Positions 13,700 through 26,149 are shown, counted from the first letter of the stretch. The stretch: 64,000 bases of DNA from Branchinecta lynchi (GCA_023053575.1 JAKZAP010000003.1:9338561-9402560), one strand, 5' to 3'. Made by a program: numbers and translations. Notes: a model not told the origin generated them from the letters alone.

Positions 13700-14222
13700 T
13701 TTTTTACATTTGTATATCTGTTGTGAACGTTGAACTGAAGATGCCTTTGTTTAATGACTATGTTGACGTGAAATGCAAATTCGGGATCATTAAAGTGAAA
13801 GCTATTTTTAAATGAAATTCTACTCTACCCAATCTACTCAAAACGTTAGTGTTTGTACCGCCATTTGTTCTTTTAACCTGTGAGTGCTATGATAATACTG
13901 CCACGAGATGCGATAGAGAAATTCAACCTGTGAGTTTTCACTTATAAGTATTTTAACGATCATTTAAATTAATCTTTTCGGAATTTGTTTTGGAATCAGG
14001 GTTTCCACGAGTATTCTACTTGGGATGCCCGGCAGTTGGCGAGTGCCCCCTGTAAAACAACTAGAGCTTCTTTCATAATAAAACACTTTGCTCCGAGGGT
14101 TTAGAATTCAGTACCTGAGGAGGTAAGGGTTGCGTCTACCCTTTCAGCTTTCAAGTCACAGGCCAAGTCCTTTTTCTTATCGAAACCATAATTTCCTTTC
14201 TTCTTTTTTCTTCCTTTTTTGG

Positions 14223-14256
<34 letters not shown>

Positions 14257-14883
14257 GGCAAGGGCGCTTTCTTGATGGAAGATCATTCGTTAGTGCATTT
14301 TTCTTGTCAGTTTGTTATGTCTTCATTATTCTTCTTCTTTCTCCTTCTTTTTCTTTTTTTGATTTATTTTATTTGTTTTCCTTAGGACTATTTGAATAAG
14401 GAACGAGCCCCGCCCTTGACAGGCCTTATGTTAGGCCTTATGGTGGGGCCATAAAGAGTTAATGGTGTTTTTTGTTTTTTTTTATGAATAAACTGAAACT
14501 GAAACTAAGCTGAGTGTTATGATACGCTCTTCACAAAATCCAGTGATTAATAATGCAGCCAGATGCGCTAGAGAAAGAATAGTTGCATTTCCGATCTCAA
14601 TTCTCCTCGCGATCCTCCTCTCAATTCTCCTATTTCGCGTTTTATAACTCTTGGGATGAAGCGACTTCCCTTTTTTACATTTTTGTCAGAATCTTCTATC
14701 GTCAATTCTCGGTTCTCCTTCCTGATTGGTTAACAAAGGCCGGATGTTCAACCCGTATATTCAAATTTTAACGGGTGGCTAAATTAGTGTCTTTGTCAAA
14801 AGCGAGAATGGAGAATCGAGAACTGAGACTGGTAATTCAGACAAATGCCACTAATAGCAACCACACGTTACGTCTTTGCATAA
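13700..14883. other. SEL1L intron 3, with long G-run and possible LINE tail
   Basis: No gene was recognised. A G-run of more than 30 bases occupies 14222-14255, one of the longest homopolymers in the window. Near 14485, 'aataaactgaaactgaaact' looks like a retrotransposon 3' tail made of a short tandem hexamer. 14590-14720 shares phrases ('ctcaattctcctatttcg', 'attctcggttctccttcct') with 54360-54510, indicating another dispersed repeat. Confidence 0.4.
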
Positions 14884-15354
14884 GAACGTGTCCGAAAGCT
14901 TTTTGGTGCTGTAAATGCTATATTAATGCTGCATTTTCTTTTTTCTTTTTTCCGAAAGCTGTTACCTTTTTTTCTTCTCTGACACTTCTAGAATACCAAA
15001 ATTTAAGACAGGAAGAAGAAGAAGAAACCAACTTCCCTATCTTCTTATCTTTCTTTTCTTCGTTAGCCATGATCGCCAGTTGTCTTAGAATTTGGATTGT
15101 TTGCCGAATTGTCAGTTGTCTTTTTGAATTTGTCTGTTTGCCGCCGAGAACACCGAGAGAATCGCCGTACTCCCCAGTTTCTTCTTGAAAATTCAGCATA
15201 AAATTTAGAATTCTTGCTGAATTTTTCGATGAATTCTATGCTGAATTAATGCTGCATTAACTGAGCAAAAATTTTAAGTCCGAAAGCGAAATGCTGCATA
15301 AAATGCTGAATTAATTCAGCAGATTCGTTCGTTTCGGAGCTTTCGGACACGTTC
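14884..15354. mobile_element. PIF/Harbinger-like MITE with TAA target-site duplication
   Basis: The terminal inverted repeats are GAACGTGTCCGAAAGCT at the left and its exact complement at the right end (15338-15354). They are flanked by TAA on both sides (14881-14883 and 15355-15357). A TWA trinucleotide duplication is characteristic of PIF/Harbinger elements. The 471-bp interior has more inverted 'ccgaaag' motifs and no transposase, so it is non-autonomous. It lies 174 bp from SEL1L exon 3, in the intron on its 3' side. Confidence 0.75.
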
Positions 15355-15527
15355 TAAGTTATCTGAACGGGGAACAAGCGATTAGGATGTTGGTTTATAC
15401 CGAGTCGCACATTAGCCTCGTGGAAAACTCAACCAGCAGTCGGCACTAAAGTCGAAAGCCAGCGAGTTTCGCGTGTGAGGTCTTATCGGACACGTACCTA
15501 AACAAAGAGCCGCGCAAAGAAACCTAC

Positions 15528-15751
15528 CGTCTGTGATTCGGCACTGCCCTCTTCTGCTAACTTCTGGAACGTCTCTGCCGCCATCTTCTGGTCCATTCGC
15601 TCCCCAATGCCAAGCAGCTGCATCCACGCAAGCCTTTCTTTGGCTTTCACACTTCCTAGTTCAGCAGCTTGCTTCAGTTCTTCAACGGGTGTGGGTCGCG
15701 ACGGACGGGAGAAGCCCAGCTGCCTCACGGCTGCACGGTACATGTCCTCGG
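15528..15751 (-). CDS. SEL1L: SEL1L coding exon 3 (first Sel1-like repeats)
   Basis: The exon encodes AEDMYRAAVRQLGF, then LKQAAELGSVKAKERLAWMQ, LLGIG, and AAETFQKLAEEGSAESQT. This matches the start of the Sel1-like repeat region of SEL1L; in vertebrates the corresponding stretch begins EAEMMY and ends EEGSPKGQT. The acceptor is 'cttttgtag' and the donor is ACG/GTAGGTT. It enters in phase 1, completing an Ala codon from the G left by exon 2 to give EAEQK-A-EDMY, and exits in phase 0 into ALGFLY of exon 4. The seamless join on both sides is strong support for the gene model despite introns of about 20.4 and 13.2 kb. Confidence 0.92.
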
Positions 15752-16044
15752 CTACAAAAGAAAAGAAGTGCATTAAGATCACTTTTATACATCTAGCGCT
15801 TAAGATAGGCCGAAATTCTAGAAAGACACGAACTGAAGACCTGTACGATTCCTTTGGCTTAGGTAGCTTATCACTCCGATGAAACTCCAAGAGTCAGATT
15901 ATAAAACTGATGGCATACCGTTTGAAAAGATTATAAGCGTGACTTTGTTTTCGAAATGTGCACATTTGGTATCTATTCGGCACCTAGGATATTCCTATCT
16001 TCATCAACTGTATAACCTATTTTGATTTTTTTTTCTATCCCCTT

Positions 16045-16525
16045 AAAGTTTAAACGAAAAGGGCTAAGACCCGACATTCTAGTTACTTGTAAAGGCTTGC
16101 GCCTCTTTTTGCCATTAATAATAATAACAACAATCAATCATTCACTTGAATGAACTTGCATACCAAATAAAAAGGCGCTAAACCGCTCGGCCGCTATCCA
16201 CAGATAATGGATTTCATCGAATGAGCTTATCTTTCGGATTTGTGGTACCTCTATGAACTCTGTCCCTCTATGCTTGAAATATTTACCAACTGCAAAGGTA
16301 AGCCATTGCCGAGAAATAAACTGAAAATGGAAGATTCCTTGCAAGACATATCTTAACATCATACCCATACATTCTTCGCCGTGACCTTTCCGCGCTTAGC
16401 GTCTTTAATTCAAAATCTCCTCGTCTGGATGAGTTTTGGGTGTCGTGCAAGCAGCGCAAATTCTGAACGTCATTACTAGGGCTCAAGATGAAGAAACGAA
16501 CATCCCTTAGAAGAGTCAAAATAGT
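16045..16525. repeat. Diverged dispersed repeat, copy B (pair with 2349-2800)
   Basis: Homologous by eye over its length to 2349-2800, sharing 'catcgaatga', 'atgcttgaa', 'aagccattgccga' and 'catcccttag' in order. It lies about 300 bp upstream of the SEL1L exon 3 acceptor. No protein was recognised in it. Confidence 0.65.
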
Positions 16526-16984
16526 CCAGTGTGCTCCAATTCAGGATGTAAAAATAAGCTGGCTTTTCAGTTAAACTTTAAAGTACCGGGAAACCCTTAA
16601 ATTTAGAAACTAAAATAGTATAACGAAAAGAGATTCCTAAAATTAAGTTTTGTTCTATTACACTCGAGTGTTCAATGAGATAAGGCTCTCGAGCGTTCCA
16701 TGACTGAAGGCGGTGAAGTAATTTTTCATGCGAGAAACAGTCAAGACTTACGGCATGACATATTTTATAGCATGGAACAGTCGACTCTACGCAGTGAAAA
16801 GTCACATAAAAGTTACTCTACCAAAACAAAAATGAAATTTCTCTTCGTGATATTATTTCAATCTCTTGACTGAAGGGATTACATGTCAAGGGATTACATG
16901 CAACTTGTCAGATGCCAATACGTAGACCTACTTCAATTATTTGCGAATAAGTCTCCCCGCAAGTCTTGATCTCATTTTCACGTT
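16526..16984. other. SEL1L intron 2, no gene seen
   Basis: Sequence between repeat copy B and the inverted-repeat structure. There is a short direct duplication 'gggattacatg' near 16874-16900. Otherwise nothing was recognised. Confidence 0.4.
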
Positions 16985-17750
16985 AGTGCTCGTCAGGGTG
17001 GGGAATGTGGTCCACCAGTCTCTTTCGCGGAACACACCAGTCTCACTGTTTTGAACCATCAGTCTCAGAAAAATGGCGCCGGGAACCACCAGTCTCGGAA
17101 ACGAGACCAACAGTCTCAAATTAAGACCAACAGTCTCATCTAATTTCCAATTTTTTTAGAGTAAAAAAGTGTTTTCTTTGTTTTTCTCTGTCAGTCCCTT
17201 GAATTACGCGCTTGTGTCAGCATGACAGGTAGAGTGAAGCTTGAGCTTTCCATACATGTGTTTATCTTTGCTATTGGCTTGGTACTTCTCAGTGAGTAGG
17301 GCTCTGAAAAAGCAAACAAATTTATTTTTTTGTTTTCTGTGTTGTTTAATAGAATTCTGCTACTCTGCCAACTACTGCAGGTAAAGTGAAGCTCTGGGCT
17401 TTCAAACGATATATTATTCACTGTTACTGGATTACCAAGTGTCATATTGTGTTGCTCTGAAAAATTGTTTTGGTGAGCAAATGTAATTTCTGGTTTGTCT
17501 CTGCGATTTCTTGGGATTTTCTAACTTTACAACCAGTTTTGGTAGATTTAAGCATGGACTTTCCACAGATACGCGTATCTCTGATATTGGCTTAGTCAGT
17601 TTCTTGCTGGTGTCCTCTGATAAACTCATTAGTTGTGTTTTTTTAACTGACCTGCTTGACCCTGTTGAATGTTTTGTTGTCTCACTATTCAGTTCACCTG
17701 ACTGCCTGGTCCGGTACTAGTTCGTTCCATGCATTTTCCATGCTTAAAAT
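16985..17750 (+). repeat. Left terminal arm of a giant inverted-repeat structure
   Basis: The segment from about 16998 to 17560 is the reverse complement of 31680-32247, with the same order of landmarks. It starts CAGGGTGGGGAATGTGGTCC, then carries six copies in about 140 bp of a motif close to (A/G)CCA(C/A)CAGTCTC. The block 17511-17700 is also present inverted at 21735-21925 and, interrupted, at 22800-22952 plus 31676 onward. Subterminal arrays of a short motif are typical of transposase binding regions, but no transposase was found. Confidence 0.75.
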
Positions 17751-17769
17751 ACTATTCTGGGGCTGTCTC

Positions 17770-18640
17770 TACACAACTACAGTAAGCGGTCAAGTAACAC
17801 TCAATGGAACCGCTCACCAGAGCTGCACCAGAGCTGCGTTTGACTCGCATTTCCGGTTGACTGATAGCGGTCAATTTGTCCAATCTATTGAGATTGTCGA
17901 CTGAAAGTTGACTTTTGACAAACGAGAAGAAATGGTCTTCCATGGTTAACCGGTTAAACTACAGTAAGCGGTCAAGTAACACTCAATGAAACCTATTATC
18001 GCTCACCAGAAATCGCTCACCAGTTGACTCAAATCATCACTTTGCAGTTTTATTTGGTATTCTCAGTTGACTGACAGCGTTCGATTTATCCAGTCGACTG
18101 AAGTTGTCGATGAAAAGTTGACTTTTGACAACCAAGAAGAAATGGTCATTCGTTCCATGGTTAACCGGTTAAGCTACAGTAAGCGGTCAAGTAACGCTCA
18201 ATGGAACTTGTTATCGCCCAACAGAGATGGGTTCGATTTGCCTCTCCAGTTGACTCAAATCATCTTTTTCCTGTTTTATTTGCTATTCTCAGTTGACTGA
18301 CAGCATTCGATATATCCAGTCGACTGAAATTGTTGATTAAAAGTTTACTTTTGACAACCGAGAACAAATGGTCATTCATTCCATGGTTAACCGGTTAAGC
18401 TACAGTAAGCGGTCAAGTAACGCTCAATGGAACTTATTATCGCTCACCAGAGCCGTGTTCAATTCGCATTTCCAGTTAACTTAAATCATCATTTTGCAGT
18501 TTTATTTGCTATTCTCAGTTGACTAACAGCATTCTATATATCCAGTTGACTGAGATTGTCGAGTAAAAGTTGACTTTTGACAACTGAGAACAATTGGTCA
18601 TTCATTCCAAGGTTAAGCGTAGGTTGAGAAAAAGATTGCG
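17770..18640 (+). repeat. Tandem array of ~235-bp units, left orientation
   Basis: About four units carry, in order, 'taagcggtcaagtaac(a/g)ctca', 'cgctcaccagagc', 'ctattctcagttgactga', 'agttgacttttgacaa' and 'ccatggttaaccggtta'. The same units occur in reverse orientation at 19240-22850. Short open frames across the array are repeats of one another and not genes. Confidence 0.8.
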
Positions 18641-18885
18641 GATTCCAACCCACCGGGCACCTTTTACTGGTCATCTTAAATTGCGGCCATGAGGCCAACA
18701 TTTTTTCATGTTCTAACAAATCTGGTGCTACAGAGTACGCTACCTACCCAATGATGGTAAAAAAAAATAAAAAAATAAGCTTATTCTTAATGTTTTACAC
18801 TGGCTATAGAAGTCCTAGCTAAAAGTGTTCAAGTTAACCTACATGAACTAACGTAAAGTCACCCACTCTGGTAATTTTTGTTTTG

Positions 18886-21800
18886 TTGGTTTTGGTGATT
18901 CTTTTTTCACATACCATATGTTCTTTACTAGTCCTCCATGAATATTCCTCTCACTCTTTTTCTAATTGTTGAAGTACTATCTCCTCTACAGATGTTGCTC
19001 TTGTTATAGGAACATACTGTTGTATGTTACAAACATACTGTTGTTTGTATGTTGAAGTACTATAGATGGGTGCACGTAAGAGGTCTCTTCATGAGACCTT
19101 CAAATTGAAGCGGCTACGTACAGCATCATCAAGGAGACAAGCAAAGGGTAATTTTAGTAATTGTCTAAATGTTATAGAACATGATTAGGTCGCTTTGTCA
19201 TATTGTTTTAGTGATGTTCCCTTACCTTCTCCAGTTTCCACACCCTTGCCAAGAGCTAAATCGAACAATATGGATCAACTGAGAACAGCAGATAAAACAG
19301 TAAAATGATGATTTAAGTTAGTTGGAAATGCGAATAGAATGCAGCTCTGGGGAGTGATAATAGGTTCCATTGAGCGATACTTGACTGCTTACTGCAGTCT
19401 AGTACACTAGCCCCTTTTTAGGCACGGTGCTCAAACGTCTAGCACCATGCCTGGGTGCTAGACGTTCAAGCACTGTACCTTGGATTTCATGTATGGTGGA
19501 TGGATTTCAGTATACAGTGCATACATCAAAAACACAGTTTCTGTCATAACAAATGAGCACCAGCTCGGACAGGGCTGAAATTACTACCATGAATTAGAGA
19601 AATCAAAGACAATCCTTTATATGTTTTTCACAACAAAAACAAAAGGGCTCAGCTGATGACAGATGTGAAAAACCTCATTTCCTTTTCTACATAGTCAAGG
19701 GTTTTGCATGCAAAGTGTCCTCTGCCTCAGCCTTTTCTACCTAGCAGCCAACCAGAATATTGGCTCTTGGGGAATAGATAGGGAAAATACATGGAAAATA
19801 GATAGGGTGCTGTTAGGTTTTTCATCTCCATTATGATTAGAGCCCTTTGTTTTGGTTGTGAAAAATATATAAAGGATTGTCTTTGATTTCTCTAATACAT
19901 AGTAGTAATTTCAGCCCTGTCCGAGCCGGTGCTCAGTTGTGATGATAGAAACTGTGTTTTTGATGTATGCACTGTATACTGAAATCCATGCACCATACAT
20001 GAAATCCAAGGTACAGTGCTTGAACGTCTAGCACCCAAGCATGGTGCTAGACGTTTGAGCACCGTACCTGAAATGGGGCTAGTGTACTAGACTGGCTTAC
20101 TGTAGGTTAACCGGTTAACCATGCAATGATTTCATTTAATCTCGATCGTCAAATTTTAACTTTTGGTGATTCTTTTTCACATACCATATGTTCTTTACTA
20201 GTCCTCCATGAATATTCCTCTCACTCTTTTCCTAATTGTTGATCTCCTCTACAGATGTTGCTCTTGATACAGGAACGTACTATTGTATGTTACAAACATA
20301 CTATTGTTTTGTTTGTTGAAGTACTATAGATGGGTGCACGTAAGAGGTCTCTTCATGAGACCCTCAAATTGAAGCGGCTAGGTACAGCATCATCAAGGAG
20401 ACAAGCAAAGGGTAATTTTAGTAATTGTCTAAATGTTATAGAACATGATTAGGTCGCTTTGTCATATTAATTTAGTGATATTCCCTTACCTTCTTGAGTT
20501 TCCACACCCTTGCCAAGAGCTAAATCGAACAATATGAATCAACTGAGAACAGCAAATAAAACAGTAAAATGATGATTTAAGTTAGCTGAAAATCCGAATA
20601 GAATGCAGCTCTGGTGAGTGATAATAGGTTCCATTGAGCGATACTTAACTGCTTACTGTAGGTTAACCGGTTAACCATGGAAGGAATTACCATTTTATCT
20701 CAAACGTCAAAAGTCAACTTTTTGGTGATACTTTTTTCACATACCATATGTTTTACTAGTCCTCCATGAATATTCCTCTCACTCTTTTTCTAATTGTTGA
20801 AGTTCCTCTACAGATGTTGCTCTTGTTATAGGAACATACTATTGTATGTTACAAACATACTATTGTTTGTAGGTTGAAGTACTATAGATTGGTCCACGTA
20901 AGAGGTCTCTTCATGAGACCCTCAAACTGAAGCTGCTACGTACAGCATCATCAAGGAGACAAGCAAAGGGTAATTTTAGTAATTGTCTAAATGTTATAGA
21001 ACATGATTAGGTCGCTTTGTCATATTGTTTTAGTGATGTTCCCTTACCTTCTTGAGTTTCCACACCCTTGCCAAGAGCTAAATCGAACAATATGAATCAA
21101 CTGAGAACACCAAATAACAAAGTTAGCTGGACATGCGATTAGAATGCAGCTCTGGTGAGTGCTAATAGGTTCCATTGAGCAATACTTGACTGCTTACTGT
21201 AGGCTAACCGGTTAACCATGGAATGAATTACCATTTTATCTCAATCGGCAAAAGTCAACTTTTTGTTGACAATCTGAGTCGACTGGATAAATTGAATGCT
21301 AACTGAGAATAGCAAATAAAACAGCAAAAAGATTATTTCAGTCAACTGGAAATGCAAATCAAACGCATCTCTGGTGAGCGATAAAATGTTCCATTGAGCA
21401 ATACTTGACCGCTTACTGTTGGTTAACCGGTTATCGGTGGAACCAGTGACCGTTTGTTGTCAGTCGTCCAAAGTCAACTTTTAGTGGACAATCTCAATAG
21501 ATTGGATAAATTGAACGCTATTAGTCAACTGAGAATAGCAAACAAAACGGCAAAATGATAACTTAAGTCAACTGGAAATGCGAATTAAACGCAGCTCTGG
21601 TGGGCGATAATAGGTTCCATTGAGTGTTACTGACCGCTTACTGTAGTTGTGTAGAGACAGCCCCAAAATAGTATTTTAAGCATGGAAAATGCATGGAACG
21701 AACTAGTACCGGACCAGGCAGTCAGGTGAACTGAATGGCGAAACAACAAAAGATTCAACAGGGTCTAGCAGGTCAGTTAAAAAAAACACAGCTAATGAGT

Positions 21801-22850
21801 TTATCAAAGGACACCAGCAAGAAACTGACTAAGCCAATATCAGAGATACACGTATCTGTGGAAAGTCCATGCTTAAATCTACCAAAACTGGTTGTAAAGT
21901 TAGAAAATCCCAAGAAAGACAATCTGAGTTGACTGGAAAATTGAATGTTAACTGAGAATAGCAAATAAAACAGCAAAAAGGTTATTTCAGTCAACTGGAA
22001 ATGCAAATCAAACGCAGCTCTGGTGAGCGATAAAATGTTCCATTGAGCGATACTTGACCACTTACTGTTGGTTGACCGGTTATCCATGGAACGAATGACC
22101 ATTTGCTGTCGGTCGTCCAAAGTCAACTTTTAGTGGACAATGTCAGTCGACTGGATAAATAGAACCTATCAGTCAACTGAGAATAGGAAATAAAACTGCA
22201 AAATGACGATTTAAGTTAACTGGAAATGAGAATCAAATGCAGCTCTAGTGAGAGATAAAATGTTCCATTGAGCGATACTTGACCGCTTACTTTAACCGGT
22301 TATCCATGGAACAAATGACTGTTTGTTCTCTGTTGTCAAAAGTCACCTTTACTCGTCAGTGTCAAAAGTCAAAAGTCACCTTGTCAGTCGACTGGATAAA
22401 TTGAACGCTATCAGTCAACTGAGAATAGCAAATGAAACAGCGAAATGATGATTTCAGCCGACAGGAAATGCGGACCGAACCCAGCTCTGGTGAGCAATGA
22501 TAGGTACATTGAGCGTTACTTGACCGCTTACTGTAGCTTAACCGCTTAACCATGGAACAAATGACCATTTATTCTCGGTCGTCAAAAGTCAAATTTTAGT
22601 CCAAAATCTCAGTCGACTGGATAAATCGAACGCTATCAGTCAATGCAAATCTAACGCAGCTCTGGTGAGCAATAATAGGTTCCATTGAGCGATACTTGAC
22701 CGCTTGCTGAAGTTGTGTAGAGACAGCCTCAGAATAGTATTTTAAGCATGGAAAATGCATGGAAAAAGAATGGAACAAACTAATACCGGACCAGTCAGTC
22801 AGGTGAACTGAACAGTGAGGCGACAAAACATTCAACAGTATCAAGCAGGG
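18886..22850 (-). repeat. Higher-order tandem array (560-bp and ~235-bp units), right orientation
   Basis: Three copies of a roughly 390-bp block ('cataccatatgttctttact', 'gaggtctcttcatgagacc', 'gcatcatcaaggagacaagc') begin near 18890, 20161 and 20719. Each is followed by a unit related to the 235-bp array. The period between the second and third copies is 560 bp. Between the first and second it is 1270 bp, which becomes 562 bp once the 700-bp hAT insertion plus its 8-bp duplication at 19395-20102 is subtracted. From about 21240 to 22850 the array continues with 235-bp units in reverse orientation relative to 17770-18640. Confidence 0.8.
19387..20102. mobile_element. hAT-type foldback element with 8-bp duplication GCTTACTG
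   Basis: The element proper is 19395-20094. Its ends are CAGTCTAGTACACTAGCCCC and the exact complement. The inverted repeats extend about 250 bp on each side with a few differences, leaving a spacer of about 190 bp. GCTTACTG flanks both sides (19387-19394 and 20095-20102). CAG...CTG ends with an 8-bp duplication are diagnostic of the hAT superfamily. It has no coding capacity and inserted into a pre-existing unit of the tandem array. Confidence 0.9.
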
Positions 22851-23489
22851 CAGTTAAAAAAAAATAGCTAATGAGTTTACCATAGGAACCCAGCAACAAA
22901 CTGACTAAGCCAGTATCAGAGAGACATGGACCTGTGGAAAACTCATGCTTAAAGGGGAACTCCAGAATTAGACCTAAAATTCGTCAGAGACCCACAATGG
23001 GTCAAGGGAATCCATTGCCGAAGTCCCGTGCTGGCGCATCAATTATTACCAGAGAAAACGGCGAAAAAAATAGTCTTGGTCGGCAACCCTGCTAGGTCCA
23101 CTTGGCAGTCTTGCGGGAACGATTTTGGCGACAAATTTGAAGTTCGACAACGTGTGATGTTTGCTGATAATTAGAAGTCGTATTGGTATCCTCACTACCA
23201 AGGTAATCAAACAACCGGACTGAGTGAATCCCCAGACGAGCTGACTTCACCTTGACTTCTGTCACCGTCCTCATTGTTCTGGCACCTTTTTTACAAGGTT
23301 GTTTGAGACTCTGTGTTTATATTTATTTCACTGTAGTCACTCTCAACCTTGTGGTTAAGGCCCAATATTCAGCGCACCATACCTACCCTTTGCCCATCCT
23401 ATTCATCGGCGTTGTTTGCCCCCAGCACCCAGGGGGTAGCTGCCAGTGGAAACACTGGAAATTATGGTAAGCAGTTTTGGTCTCTCACC

Positions 23490-23649
23490 TACACTGTAAA
23501 AAGTTTCTATGAATAAGGATCCAGTATTTGCTACTGGGAATAATCTTATCTCTATTGTGATAAAATCAATCCGAATTAGGGATGACCTTATCTCAATAAA
23601 GGCAAGATTGATCCTAGTATCAAATACTGCAATTTTTTTTTACAGTGTA
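23490..23649. mobile_element. Short Tc1/mariner-like MITE (TA-flanked)
   Basis: The core is 23492-23647, 156 bp. It starts CACTGTAAAAA and ends with TTTTTACAGTG, with TA directly outside on both sides. The interior has weak inner symmetry. A TA duplication and short inverted ends fit a Tc1/mariner-derived MITE. It is nested within the 8.7-kb TTAA element. Confidence 0.6.
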
Positions 23650-24502
23650 CTCTCTCGAAACTTTGATCTTTTTAAGCAGCTGATGACCTGAAATGACACC
23701 TCTGCTCTCTAAAAATGAAGCCCCTGATCACATTAAGATGAAAAAATTGATTCCCGAAAAGCCTGGAAGGAAAACAAAATAGCTAACTCTCGAAAACACA
23801 ATATAAAACACCAAAAGGAGAAAACTCTCTTTTTAAAAAAAACACTCCCGATGCTACATAACCTACCTGAAGGAACCTCCCATACCTACAAAGGACAGGA
23901 ATGTTTTTTTTTCCTCAAGAAACAAATCAGATTGTTCGCTCCCGTTGATTCTCACCAAAAGTTAGTGTTTTAAAAAAATTTCAAATCTTTCAGCTTAAAA
24001 TATCAACCCACTAAATGAAACACATCCTCCCCGTGTGAACCACACATATGCCGAACATAAGGACCAGAATGTAACTTAATTTTCTTGTTTCCCAACCTAC
24101 TCCCAAACTTACCATCCGTTTCAGTTCCTCTGGTCTAAGCCCCTCTTTACAAAAGCAGTTCCCGACCAGAATGTAACTTGATTTCCTTATTTCCCAATCC
24201 ACTCCCAAACTTACCATCCATTTACTCTGGACTAAGCCCCACTTTGGAAAAACAGTCCCCCCCCCGTGACTTTTTGTCTAAGATGTACCACTTCAAAGAA
24301 GATGAATTCAGTTCTCTAAAGTTGAATCTCATGATCTTTTACCATCTGGGGCAAATCATACTGACCAGTAACCCTCTGAGAATGGGACCAAGTCTATCTA
24401 GATGTGTAGCAGAGATTTAATAGTCTCTTTCTTGATCATTAGGAACGATTAGTCCTCTTTAGCTACTAGTACACTTTAGTCATCAAACATTCTGTTGTGC
24501 TT

Positions 24503-24806
24503 CTCGATGAAAAATTTGTAGCCTGCGTAGTAGTATGGTAGTAGTACAAAAACGTTGCATGTAATACTATGTAATAGCAAAGAATACTATCAACTAATGT
24601 GCCTCAGATTGGTCCAATCTTATGTAGTAGTATCCAGTAGCATCCTGTCTAGACATAGTAGCATCCGGTCTTGCTAATAGTAGCATATATTAGTATGCAG
24701 TAACACGGTAGCCTTGAAGTAGAAGCATGTAGTAGCATCGATAGTACTGCATGCTACTTTTTCGTACTACCTCATAGTACTATTTTGAGGTAAATTTTTC
24801 ATCGGG
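24503..24806. mobile_element. Inverted-repeat element with internal TAGTAG-rich repeats
   Basis: The left end is 'cgatgaaaaattt' near 24506 and the right end is its complement 'aaatttttcatcg' near 24791-24803. Between them lie many 'agtagcat', 'agtagtat' and 'agtactat' words. The left-end phrase 'gtagcctgcgtagtagtatg' has a relative at about 3786. No clear target-site duplication was seen. Confidence 0.5.
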
Positions 24807-25951
24807 TTTGAACCTACCACATGGTGCCCATAGGAATGTTTTGGCACCTTTGTTACAGGTTTGGGTGTAGAATTGGGGTTTTATTTACGTTGCTGGTCTC
24901 TCAAAACACTGTGGACGAACAACATTTGACAGAGCTTACCTCATCATTTACAGACCATAGCGACCTAATACTTATAAGAGGAAAATCATTGCAAATAGTA
25001 ATTCTCTAAGAATACAATCAGTAACAACACAATCAGTAACGACAACAATGGACCCTAGCCTGATGCCCTAAAAACTAGGCGACAGTTTGTGAATGATGAG
25101 CCCTTGGTGGTATTAGCATTGTGGCTCCTTGCCTCACACTACAGGGTTTAGTTGAGCTCCGACAAACATCAAGAGCTCAAAAACTGTATTAGTCGACAGA
25201 TTACATGTACAGAGAAGTAGGCTATCTGATTATGTTACACTGCCTTAGTAACACAGCAGCATACAATAAAGACCTGACTGACTGCTTACAAAGACATAAG
25301 ATGGCAAGGAATATACTTTAATTTATGCTATAGCATACAATGAAGCATTGGAAGTTCTTTACTTAATCAGTTTTGAACATTCTCAACCACTAAACACTAA
25401 ATGTTGTTCATTCCGGTGCATACTTGACTGATGATGACCCAATCAGCGTCCAAGGGAATATGAGACACACTTCTAAGTCTGACGAAGGTCAGGCGTTCAT
25501 TATCCTGCAATTAAAAACTTCAATTAGAATGTAAATTAATGGCTGAATATAGTTGGTTGATGATGTTGTTTCCCTATAGCAAACCCATCCTCTATTTCAA
25601 GTTCACAGCTCATTAAGCTTTCTTTTCTCATTAAGCTGTGGATCATTGACGCACGAAAGATATGACCGTTTTATTGACACTTAGCACACTTTGTATCTGA
25701 ACTCAGTCACATCCATATTTTCATCACAACAAAAACTTTTCGAGAAAAAATAATTGCATTTTTCACTGTCTAAATTTCACATTTCCAAACATGGTTAAGC
25801 CAAGTGCAAGTCACAAACCTGGGATGTGAGCACTCAACTCATAACATCTACTGTACTTTTTTAGGCTACTTGTACTTCTGCATGAAACATTTCTTATATG
25901 TTCTTATATGGGACCATTTTGTCACACTCAGCATCCCACCAGCTAAAGCTT
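24807..25951. other. Interior of TTAA element, no gene seen
   Basis: AT-rich sequence with short open frames only, none with a recognisable domain. A tail-like phrase 'caataaagacctgactgact' lies near 25264. Confidence 0.4.
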
Positions 25952-26109
25952 CATATGAATCTATCCTCTGTTCCCATCCAATACTATGTAGCTATGTTTG
26001 TTATGTGTTTAGTGTAAAGTTTTGCTACGTCATATGAATCTATCCTCTGTTCCCATCCAATACTCTGTAGCTATGTTTGTTATGTGTTTAGTGTAAAGTT
26101 TTGCTACGT
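25952..26109. repeat. Perfectly phased 79-bp tandem duplication
   Basis: 'catatgaatctatcctctgt' begins at 25952 and again at 26031. The following bases to 'tttgctacgt' are repeated with one visible difference (ctatgtag versus ctctgtag). The near-identity suggests a recent local duplication. Confidence 0.9.
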
Positions 26110-26149
26110 GCATTGTCTTTTTTCTTGTTGTTGTTTTTTTTTCTTTTTC

